Positions 57,517 to 64,000 of a DNA stretch of 64,000 bases are shown piece by piece. The notes below the pieces were generated by a model. It saw nothing but the letters and a program-made list of their open reading frames with translations, ran no database searches and was not told the DNA's origin. Positions within the stretch are counted from its first letter, which is position 1. Each line of letters begins with the position of its first letter. A program made the position numbers and the translations under genes. The DNA comes from Fibrella rubiginis (lineage in GTDB: Bacteria; Bacteroidota; Bacteroidia; Cytophagales; Spirosomataceae), in the NCBI RefSeq assembly GCF_017353185.1, contig NZ_JAFMYV010000001.1:682001-746000 (forward strand), written 5' to 3'.

Positions 57517-57573
57517 AAAAATTAAGCAGTCCATTGGTTAAACGGGTTGTATGGAGAAACAACCTCTACAACC

Positions 57574-59625
57574 ATGACTGACCACGCTGTCGATCTTGAC
57601 CAGTTAAGCGTCAATACCATCCGTTTATTATCTGTCGATATGGTGCAGCAGGCCAATTCGGGCCATCCCGGCTTGCCGTTGGGTGCCGCACCGATGGCCT
57701 ACGTGCTGTTCTCGAAATTCCTCAATTTCAACCCGCAGGATCCGCATTGGCCCAACCGCGACCGCTTTGTGTTGTCGGCGGGGCACGGGTCGGCCTTGCT
57801 GTATAGCCTGTTGCATCTGTACGGCTACGACCTGCCGCTCGACGAGCTGAAACGGTTCCGCCAACTGCATTCCAAAACGCCCGGCCACCCCGAATCGAAC
57901 CTGACGGCGGGCGTGGAAGTGACCACCGGACCGCTGGGGCAGGGATTCGCCAACGGCGTGGGTATGGCTATGGCCGAAGCGCACCTGGCCGCTACCTATA
58001 ACCGCGAAGGGCATAACGTGATGGACCATTATACCTACGCCATCGTGAGCGACGGTGATCTGATGGAAGGCATCGCGTCTGAAGCGGCCTCACTGGCGGG
58101 CCATCTGAAACTGGGCAAGCTGATTTACCTCTACGACGATAACCTGATCTCGCTCGACGGACCAACCAATCTGGCGTTTACCGAAGACCGCATGGCCCGC
58201 TTCGACGCCTACGGCTGGCATACCCAGCACGTAGCCGATGGCAACGATCTGGGCGCTATCGAAGCCGCTATCAAAGCCGCACAGGCGGATGACCGACCGT
58301 CGATTATCGCCGTGCGCACTATCATCGGTTTTGGTAGTCCGCAACAGGGCACCAGCAAAACACATGGCAGCCCTCTGGGGGAAGAAAACGTTCGCAAGAC
58401 GAAGGAATTTTTCGGCTTCGACCCCAACCAGTCATTTGTTATTCCTGATGAGGTACGTACCCATCTACACGAACTCGGTCAGCGCGGAAAAGCGGTGCAG
58501 GACGACTGGAACAACCGGTTCACTGCGTTTGAAAAGGCGTTTTCGGCAGAATCGAAGCAGTTCAAAACGTCGTTTGCCGGGGCCGGATCGTTACCCGACG
58601 GCTGGGACGCCAACCTGCCCAGGTTCACTCCCGCCGATGGCGACATGGCTACGCGACAGGCATCGGGTAAGGCCCTGACAGCCCTGAAAGATAGTATTCC
58701 GTACTTGTTTGGCGGGTCGGCCGATTTGGCTTCGTCCAATGAGATGCCCACCAAAGGTGATGTGAGTTTCCAGCCGGGGCGTTACGAAGACACAAATATC
58801 TGGTTCGGTGTGCGCGAACATGCCATGGGCGCGGCCCTCAACGGTATGTCGCAGCATGGCGGCGTCCGTCCCTACGGCGGCACGTTCCTGAACTTCTCAG
58901 ACTACATGCGCGGGGCCATTCGCCTTACCGCCCTCGCCGAGTCGGCGGCCACGTTTGTGTTCACCCACGACAGCATCGGTCTCGGCGAAGACGGGCCTAC
59001 ACACCAGCCTGTGGAGCAGGTGGTTGGCCTGCGTACCATTCCCAACATTATTGTGCTTCGTCCCGCCGATGCCAACGAAACCGTTGAGGCGTGGCGTGTG
59101 GCGATGCTGCAACCCAAAACGCCGGTTGTGCTGATCCTGTCGCGGCAAAAACTGCCCGTTCTCGACCAGACCCGATACGGCTCGGCGCGGGGGCTGGAAA
59201 AGGGAGCCTACATCCTCAGCGAAGCCGAGGGTGGTACACCCGACCTGATTCTGATTGCCACCGGCTCGGAAGTGCAACTGGTGATGAAGGCCCAAACCGA
59301 GCTGCAAAAACAGGGTGTGAAAGCGCGGGTGGTGAGTATGCCCTCGTGGGAACTGTTTGAAAAGCAGGACAAAGCCTACCAGCACGAGGTGTTACCACCC
59401 ACCGTTCGCAAGCGGCTTTCGGTAGAAATGGGATCACCCATTGGCTGGCACAAATACGTCACCGACGAGGGTGCTTCCCTAAGCATGAACCGGTTCGGCC
59501 TTTCTGGCCCCGCCGACGAGGTGATGGCCTACTTCGGTTTTACGGTAGACAACGTCGTGAAAAAAGCCCAGGCTGTCATGGCGGGCAATGCCGAGGAAAT
59601 GGAAGAAAAAGAGGTGCTGTCGTAA
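57574..59625 (+). CDS. tkt: transketolase
   Basis: The ATG at 57574 ([20 protein letters not shown]) gives a 683-residue transketolase. Motifs are [20 protein letters not shown], the catalytic His in [15 protein letters not shown], the ThDP-binding [14 protein letters not shown]...YDDN, and in the pyrimidine-binding domain [15 protein letters not shown] and [18 protein letters not shown]. It moves two-carbon ketol units in the pentose phosphate pathway. The length is normal. It is convergent with transaldolase, which acts in the same pathway, with a large hairpin between the two stops. An earlier in-frame start at 57547 would add nine unrelated residues. Confidence 0.96.
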   Translation: MTDHAVDLDQLSVNTIRLLSVDMVQQANSGHPGLPLGAAPMAYVLFSKFLNFNPQDPHWPNRDRFVLSAGHGSALLYSLLHLYGYDLPLDELKRFRQLHSKTPGHPESNLTAGVEVTTGPLGQGFANGVGMAMAEAHLAATYNREGHNVMDHYTYAIVSDGDLMEGIASEAASLAGHLKLGKLIYLYDDNLISLDGPTNLAFTEDRMARFDAYGWHTQHVADGNDLGAIEAAIKAAQADDRPSIIAVRTIIGFGSPQQGTSKTHGSPLGEENVRKTKEFFGFDPNQSFVIPDEVRTHLHELGQRGKAVQDDWNNRFTAFEKAFSAESKQFKTSFAGAGSLPDGWDANLPRFTPADGDMATRQASGKALTALKDSIPYLFGGSADLASSNEMPTKGDVSFQPGRYEDTNIWFGVREHAMGAALNGMSQHGGVRPYGGTFLNFSDYMRGAIRLTALAESAATFVFTHDSIGLGEDGPTHQPVEQVVGLRTIPNIIVLRPADANETVEAWRVAMLQPKTPVVLILSRQKLPVLDQTRYGSARGLEKGAYILSEAEGGTPDLILIATGSEVQLVMKAQTELQKQGVKARVVSMPSWELFEKQDKAYQHEVLPPTVRKRLSVEMGSPIGWHKYVTDEGASLSMNRFGLSGPADEVMAYFGFTVDNVVKKAQAVMAGNAEEMEEKEVLS

Positions 59626-59678
59626 GGGGAGACGTTGCCAGGTCATTGTCGCTCGGCTCTGCCGGGGGTGCCGTTGTC

Positions 59679-59831
59679 CCGTTGTCGCTTGGCTCTGGCC
59701 GAGTGACCCATATCAAAGGGCCTCCGGCCCGTAGTTTGAACTTGAGAGGGTTTTACCAACTATCTCAACGTCGCACTACGGGCCGGAGGCCCTTTGATAT
59801 GGGTCACTCGGCCAGAGCCAAGCGACAACGG
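59679..59831. repeat. covarying inverted repeat, copy 2, between tkt and tal
   Basis: Arms 59679-59735 and 59775-59831 are perfect 57-bp reverse complements with a 39-base loop. The arm shares TTGTCGCTTGGCT, GAGTGAC and GGGCCTCCGGCCCGTAG with the copy at 38171-38318. The eight differing positions between them are mirrored in the other arm. The short TGCGACGTT flank found just inside the left arm of copy 1 lies, inverted, just inside the right arm here, so the two copies are in opposite orientation. It sits between two convergent stops, consistent with a terminator role. Confidence 0.9.
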
Positions 59832-59848
59832 CACACAACGGCATGCCC

Positions 59849-60949
59849 TTACACTAGTGCCTTTTTCTGCTCGTCGATGGCTGCCAGCAGCTTATCGTAG
59901 GGCTTAATAAACTTGTCGATGCCTTCGGTTTCCAGTTGGGTGGTCACGGCCAGCAGGTCGATGCCTACTTCGTTTACGCGGGCTAACACCTGCGTGGCGT
60001 GGTCCATGTCCTGCTCTAGGCGAGCTTCGGGCTGGCCGTGGTCGCGGTAGGCTTCGAGGGTTTCCAGGGGCAGGGTATTTACCGTTTTGGGACCAATCAG
60101 CGCTTCCACATATTTCACGTCCGAAAACGCCGGATTCTTGCTGCTGGTGCTGGCCCAGAGTACGCGTTGCGGCGTGGCGCCCTTGTCGCGCAGCTTCTGG
60201 AAACGGTCGCTGCTGAACACGCGCTTGTAGATTTCGTAGGCCTTTTTCGCCGATGCAATCGCCACTTCACCTTTCAGGTCACCGGCTCCTTTTTCGTCAA
60301 GCATCGGGTCAACCAGCACGTCGATACGGCTGAGAAAAAAGCTGGCTACGGAGGCTATGTTATTGATAGCCAGACCTTTGGCGGCGCGTTCTTCCAGCCC
60401 GGCAATGTAGGCTTCGGCAACGGCTTCGTAGCGTTCCAGGCCAAAAAGCAGCGTTACGTTGACGTTGATGCCGTCGGCAATGGCCTGCTGAATAGCGGGC
60501 AGTCCGGCTTCCGTTCCCGGAATTTTGATCATCACGTTGGGCTTGTCAACGGCTTTCCACAGTTCGCGGGCCTGTTTGATGGTGCCGTCGGTATCGAGGG
60601 CCAGCCGGGGAGACACTTCCAGGCTCACGTAGCCATCGGCCCCTACCACTTCGTCGTCATACACGGGCCGGAAAATGTCGGCGGCGCGTTGAATATCGCT
60701 GATGGCTACCCCGTAAAAGATGTCGTCGTTCGATTTGCCTTCCTGCGCCAGCCGCCGGATATCGTCGTCGTAATCACTGCTGCCGCTGATGGCTTTCTCG
60801 AAAATGGCCGGGTTAGAGGTCAGCCCCCGTACGCCGTCTTCGTCGATGAGCCGTTGCAACGACCCGCTGTTCATCAGTTGCCGGTCGATGAGGTCAAGCC
60901 AGATACTTTGCTCGAAATCATGTATTTGTTTTACGCGGTTGGTTTCCAT
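59849..60949 (-). CDS. tal: transaldolase
   Basis: The 366-residue protein is a full-length transaldolase of the TalB/Tal type: RGLTSNPAIFEKAISGS near the N-terminus, VSLEVSPRLALDT, the Schiff-base lysine K142 in NVMIKIPGTEAG, NVTLLFGLERYEAVAEAYI, VASFFLSRIDVLVD and RVLWASTSSKNPA. It transfers the dihydroxyacetone unit between pentose phosphate pathway sugars and pairs functionally with the convergent transketolase gene. The start METNRVKQIHDFEQSIWLDL is the usual N-terminus. Upstream, a 31-bp-arm inverted repeat separates it from the divergent purN. Confidence 0.96.
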   Translation of the reverse strand: METNRVKQIHDFEQSIWLDLIDRQLMNSGSLQRLIDEDGVRGLTSNPAIFEKAISGSSDYDDDIRRLAQEGKSNDDIFYGVAISDIQRAADIFRPVYDDEVVGADGYVSLEVSPRLALDTDGTIKQARELWKAVDKPNVMIKIPGTEAGLPAIQQAIADGINVNVTLLFGLERYEAVAEAYIAGLEERAAKGLAINNIASVASFFLSRIDVLVDPMLDEKGAGDLKGEVAIASAKKAYEIYKRVFSSDRFQKLRDKGATPQRVLWASTSSKNPAFSDVKYVEALIGPKTVNTLPLETLEAYRDHGQPEARLEQDMDHATQVLARVNEVGIDLLAVTTQLETEGIDKFIKPYDKLLAAIDEQKKALV

Positions 60950-61004
60950 AAAGTAGTTCTTTGGTATGTCAACAGGAATAAACCCGGCTGCGTGCCTAAT
61001 GTTG

Positions 61005-61087
61005 GCCTGATTTGGGGAAGCAGGCTTTTATTGAGCCTATCACTCCGGGTGACGGCCTCAATAAAAGCCTGCTTCCCCAAATCAGGC
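61005..61087. repeat. perfect 31-bp inverted repeat in the divergent tal-purN promoter region
   Basis: Arms 61005-61035 and 61057-61087 are exact reverse complements (starting GCCTGATTTGGGGAAGCAGG) with a 21-base loop. Unlike most hairpins here it lies between divergent gene starts, immediately upstream of the purN -7 box, so a terminator role is unlikely and a role in regulation or DNA structure is possible. Confidence 0.88.
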
Positions 61088-61092
61088 TCTCC

Positions 61093-61100
61093 TACCTTTG
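61093..61100 (+). promoter_or_regulatory. -7 box (TACCTTTG) for purN
   Basis: TACCTTTG is an exact TAnnTTTG. It predicts a transcription start near 61107, which rules out an upstream start at 61098 and supports the TTG at 61125. Confidence 0.5.
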
Positions 61101-61124
61101 TTGCTCATTGTTCTCCGTTCTCCC

Positions 61125-61718
61125 TTGAAAAAACTCGTTATTTTTGCTTCCGGTTCGGGCAGTAATGCCCAGCAAATTGCTCAGTATATTGTTGGTAATC
61201 AGCATATAGAGTTGTCGTTGATCCTGACAAACAACCCTGCCGCTGGGGTTATCGACCGGGCGCGACGTGGGTTCGATTGTGGGCTAAACGTGCCCGTACT
61301 CATCTTCGACCGGCCCACGTTTTACCAAACCGACCGTATTGTGCGCCTGTTGAAGGCGCAGCAGATCGACCTGATTGTGCTGGCGGGGTTTATGTGGCTG
61401 GTGCCACCTGCGTTGGTGAAGGCGTTTTCGGGACAGATTATCAATATCCATCCTGCGTTGCTACCCAAATTTGGGGGCAAGGGCATGTACGGTCATCACA
61501 TACATGAGGCGGTTGTGGCGGCGGGCGAAACCGAAACCGGTATTACCATCCATTTTGTGAACGAACACTATGACGAAGGTGCCGTTATTTTCCAGGCTGC
61601 CTGCCCCGTCGAGCCGACCGATACCCCCGACGACGTGGCGCAGAAAATTCACGCCCTCGAATATGCCCATTATCCTCGTGTGGTGGTGGAAGTCCTTGAC
61701 GGCTTAATCGGTCAATAA
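61125..61718 (+). CDS. purN: phosphoribosylglycinamide formyltransferase
   Basis: The 197-residue protein has the GART signature: IFASGSGSNAQQIAQY at the N-terminus (phosphate-binding Gly loop), and catalytic N107, H109 and D150 in INIHPALLPKFGGKGMYG and NEHYDEGAVIFQ. It adds the formyl group to GAR in purine synthesis. The family N-terminus (xKKLVIFASGSGSN) begins at the TTG at 61125; no ATG is available, so a TTG start is likely. Its 3' end overlaps the convergent gene at 61704 by 15 bp. Confidence 0.93.
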   Translation: MKKLVIFASGSGSNAQQIAQYIVGNQHIELSLILTNNPAAGVIDRARRGFDCGLNVPVLIFDRPTFYQTDRIVRLLKAQQIDLIVLAGFMWLVPPALVKAFSGQIINIHPALLPKFGGKGMYGHHIHEAVVAAGETETGITIHFVNEHYDEGAVIFQAACPVEPTDTPDDVAQKIHALEYAHYPRVVVEVLDGLIGQ

Positions 61719-62828
61719 AATTCTTTTCGTCACCAGTACCTGTTGAACAGCGTCTACCACGCGTACAATGACCAGTGGATTTCTTGCCGAAGGGGCAGCT
61801 ATAGTGAATAGACTTGCTGGCTGAGCAACCAAATCCGTTGACAGCAGATGCCCCGACAATGAATAGAACTGCACAGCAACCGGGAAAGCTATATCGTCGG
61901 GATTTTGTTGAAACGCTACCTCGCGCTGATTCGCTTTGTAACTGATACTAAGCGGGTCTGTTTTAGTCCTGCTAATCAGCACGATAGGCTTGGAGTACGT
62001 AAACATACCGTTGTCATCGATTTGCTTCAGCCTGTAGTAGCCTGTCCGGAGTGGTTGTGTGTCGATAAACTGATAGGTATGGCTTTGGCCAGATGTGCCA
62101 GCACCTGGTATTTCGCCCAACATGTGCCATTGCTGAAGGTCATGACTTCGTTCCACCACAAAGGCTCTGTTAGATGCCTCACTGCTGGTTTTCCAGTTGA
62201 GCAGCATGTTACCTTCGGGGTCAGGTTGCCCGCTAAAGGAAACAAGCGTAACGGGTAATACCGTGGTGTTGGTCGTGACGATGTCGTCGAGCGTAACCGT
62301 GCCGTTGCCGCCACTACCAACCACCGAAAACTGGATTCGGTAATTAGCTGGATAGGAGACTGTGTTTGGCACGACAAAATTAAATGAGTTAGCCGTGCTG
62401 CCCAGCGAAGTTGACCCGGGCCCCGTACGAATGACCGCTATGGTGGCGACAACCGTTGGCGATACCGCCGATGTAGCCAGGTATACAGTTAATGTAGGAC
62501 TTGCTTTATTGCCACCTGTATTATTGGCCGTTGCTTTGAACGAAACGGTCGTGCCTGAGCGTATAGTTATGGCTGGCGTATTGATCTGATCGGAGCTTGT
62601 ATTGGAAACAGAACCATATTGAATGCTGGCTGTGCCACTGATAGGTGGGGGCGAAGATGCGGGGGCGATGATGCTTACTGTACTGGAAATTACCCATCCT
62701 TTGTTTGTTAACGCCGCCGTATTGGCCACGTTTTCAAAGTTCTCAGAGAATACTTGTGCTCTTGCGGAGAGCCCGGTAAGTGTATTTAGTGCAAACAGAA
62801 TTAATGCGTATACTAGGGAATTACTCAT
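61704..62828 (-). CDS. secreted protein with a T9SS-like C-terminal domain
   Basis: The 374-residue protein has a signal peptide (LVYALILFALNTLTGLSARAQ) and an N-terminal beta-sandwich like those in choice-of-anchor or lamin-tail proteins (FSENFENVANTAALTNKGWV to about residue 195). Next is the block LPVTLVSFSGQPDPEGNMLL with FVVERSHDLQQWHMLGEI and YYRLKQIDDNGMFTYSKPIV, commonly found before T9SS type A sorting domains. The last 70 residues (VQFYSLSGHLLSTDLVAQ onward, ending VTKRILLTD) fit such a sorting domain. It is probably surface-anchored or secreted by the type IX system. Its function is unknown. Confidence 0.75.
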   Translation of the reverse strand: MSNSLVYALILFALNTLTGLSARAQVFSENFENVANTAALTNKGWVISSTVSIIAPASSPPPISGTASIQYGSVSNTSSDQINTPAITIRSGTTVSFKATANNTGGNKASPTLTVYLATSAVSPTVVATIAVIRTGPGSTSLGSTANSFNFVVPNTVSYPANYRIQFSVVGSGGNGTVTLDDIVTTNTTVLPVTLVSFSGQPDPEGNMLLNWKTSSEASNRAFVVERSHDLQQWHMLGEIPGAGTSGQSHTYQFIDTQPLRTGYYRLKQIDDNGMFTYSKPIVLISRTKTDPLSISYKANQREVAFQQNPDDIAFPVAVQFYSLSGHLLSTDLVAQPASLFTIAAPSARNPLVIVRVVDAVQQVLVTKRILLTD

Positions 62829-62906
62829 ATGATGTTAAAATCTTATGATTGTATGTAATTACCTATTTATAACAACTACTATACCAGATTTATACCCTGC
62901 GCTGTT

Positions 62907-63326
62907 ATGACTAAAAATAAATGTTCTGTTCTGATAGGCATCATCTTGCTGCTATCGCAGACAGCCTGCTTTCGTCCTGTCATCCCGATCTCGACTGGCC
63001 CTAAATACCCTATCGACATCTTCTACGCCGATCAGCAGCCGGGCAGGCCGTATGACGACATCAAGCTGCTCTACATCAGCGAGGAAGTGCCCATTCAGAC
63101 GAAGCAAAAAGTGCGCGGCGGACGGATGCTGAGCCGGGGCAACTCCATGCTTGAAAAAGACGCTATGCTGGCTAAACTGACCGTACAGGCGCAGCGCCTT
63201 GGGGCCACTGCGCTGGTGAACGTAACCTACCAATACTACACCACCGCCACCACCAACGGGTACAGCATGGAAGGGCTGGCGGTGAAATACAGAAGTGAGC
63301 AGGAAGCAACGCGGCAGGAGAACTGA
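62907..63326 (+). CDS. lipoprotein of unknown function
   Basis: The 139-residue protein has a lipobox (LSQTAC, Cys21) and a mature domain with IDIFYADQQPGRPYDDIKLL, SRGNSMLEKDAMLAKLTVQA and RLGATALVNVTYQYYTTA. The pattern of a helix followed by a 'GATALVNVxY' strand resembles YbjQ/DUF4156-like heavy-metal-binding or LptE-like small domains, but I cannot assign it with confidence. It is divergent from the T9SS-like gene with 78 bp between the starts. Confidence 0.65.
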   Translation: MTKNKCSVLIGIILLLSQTACFRPVIPISTGPKYPIDIFYADQQPGRPYDDIKLLYISEEVPIQTKQKVRGGRMLSRGNSMLEKDAMLAKLTVQAQRLGATALVNVTYQYYTTATTNGYSMEGLAVKYRSEQEATRQEN

Positions 63327-63358
63327 CTAGCCGGACCTGGCACGTAAACGGCAGGATA

Positions 63359-63805
63359 TTATCGGACAGCCGTTAAATGCAGATACAGAATGGATTCGCC
63401 TCCATATTTCGGTTCAAATCCACGAGCTTGAAAATACCGGCCACTGAAAATTACGCGTTTACCCAGCCAATGAGTGGCTTGAGGCCACTGACAAACAATA
63501 CCAATCCATTTACTGTCAATCGTATTGGGCCAGGCATACTCGATCACATAAGATCTAAGGTCTTTTCTATAGTTTACAAACCCTTCAACGTCGGTAAGCT
63601 GTCGCACAAAACAAGTAGAGTCCTGACAGCTCTTTTTCAGGAACCGAGCGTGACCCGCTGAATCTAATTCCGACGGTGTAGTTATGGTGGTAATGTCTGT
63701 TACACCGGGGATGTACCCTTGCTGCGCATGCACACGGGTAAGTGCGCCAAGTAGACATACTACCAGTAAAATGATTGATCTCTGTTTGCCTGATTGCAAA
63801 AGCAT
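63359..63805 (-). CDS. exported protein of unknown function
   Basis: The 148-residue protein has a signal peptide (IILLVVCLLGALTRVHAQ) and a mature part of about 120 residues. It has two Cys (SCQDSTCFVRQLTDVEGFVN) and alternating strands (YVIEYAWPNTIDSKWIGIVC; LGKRVIFSGRYFQARGFEPK). I do not recognise a family. The mature domain may be a small beta-barrel. It is convergent with the lipoprotein gene at 62907, with 32 bp between the stops. Confidence 0.65.
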   Translation of the reverse strand: MLLQSGKQRSIILLVVCLLGALTRVHAQQGYIPGVTDITTITTPSELDSAGHARFLKKSCQDSTCFVRQLTDVEGFVNYRKDLRSYVIEYAWPNTIDSKWIGIVCQWPQATHWLGKRVIFSGRYFQARGFEPKYGGESILYLHLTAVR

Positions 63806-63904
63806 AAAACGCTAAGGGGCTGTTTCACAGTAGATGACCCTTTCCCTAAAATCCATATCGTTTCCAGTGCGATTCTATGGCTGCACTAACTGAGACAGGA
63901 TAGA

Positions 63905-64000
63905 TCAACCGCCACCCAGACCGAAAATGCCCCGGCGCACTTTGAAGCTCTTTTTCAGGCCCCGGATAAGCAGGTAGGCACCAATGATGCCGAAAATGAT
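63905..64000 (-). CDS. C-terminal end of a membrane protein, cut by window edge
   Basis: The last 31 codons of a minus-strand gene enter at the right edge and end at a TGA at 63907-63905. They encode a hydrophobic stretch (IIFGIIGAYLLIRG) followed by a basic tail (LKKSFKVRRGIFGLGGG). This suggests a terminal membrane helix with a cytoplasmic end. Too little is visible to name the family. Confidence 0.55.
   Translation of the reverse strand: MIFGIIGAYLLIRGLKKSFKVRRGIFGLGGG

Noticed and set aside
60038..61165. Plus-strand open frame of 375 codons over tal
   Set aside because: It is antisense to transaldolase, and its end overlaps purN in another frame.

Overview
The window reads as chromosomal DNA from a GC-rich member of the Bacteroidota, most likely a Cytophagales/Spirosomaceae bacterium. 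The signs are a SusC/SusD pair, DUF4249 lipoproteins paired with TonB-dependent receptors, a lipoprotein-type TamA homologue (TamL), a fused CcoN-CcoO oxidase subunit, a T9SS-style secreted protein, TPR-containing histidine kinases, and several exact TAnnTTTG -7 promoter boxes. No tRNA, rRNA, CRISPR array or transposase was seen. The species call is inference from gene content.

Layout. 1-10 kb is a microaerobic respiration locus on the minus strand: universal stress protein, CcoI copper ATPase, CcoS and the CcoNO fusion, whose 3' part runs off the left edge. About 4.6 kb of accessory DNA lies between ccoI and ccoS. It holds a cupin protein, an unknown helical protein, a REP-like inverted repeat, a group III truncated globin, a markedly AT-rich unknown gene and an AAA_14/DUF4143-type ATPase with a nested palindrome at its start. 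Four FNR/CRP-type dyads sit in front of genes of this locus. 10-20.6 kb carries TamL, an SpoU-family RNA methyltransferase, a CotH-like secreted protein, a queuosine-precursor transporter and a YbbP-like ABC permease.

20.6-34.5 kb holds a NarL-type response regulator and TPR histidine kinase, followed by a polysaccharide utilisation locus: SusC, SusD, a TIG-domain surface glycan-binding protein, and on the opposite strand a GH26 mannanase, a SASA-type acetylesterase and a GH9 endoglucanase. Mannanase, endoglucanase and esterase together point to acetylated (gluco)mannan hemicellulose. 34.5-49.5 kb has a YbbA-like ATPase beside a TesA-like esterase, a putative clan-A glycosidase, an ABM monooxygenase, a GH78 rhamnosidase whose 3' end is duplicated on both sides of a small DUF2335 cassette, a GH2 enzyme, a LuxR regulator with a truncated receiver, a NnrU/MddA-like membrane methyltransferase, a cysteine-rich small protein, an SCP2 protein and a Tat-exported Gfo/Idh/MocA oxidoreductase.

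49.5-57.5 kb carries a candidate small RNA unit and a tandem duplication of a TonB receptor-DUF4249 pair. 57.5-64 kb has convergent transketolase and transaldolase genes, purN, a T9SS-like secreted protein and small exported proteins.

A recurring feature is long, often perfect inverted repeats between genes (arms of 14-57 bp). Most are unrelated in sequence. Two of them, near 38.2 kb and 59.7 kb, are members of one family: their arms differ at eight positions and every change is mirrored in the opposite arm. Coordinates and motifs were read by eye; no database search was possible.
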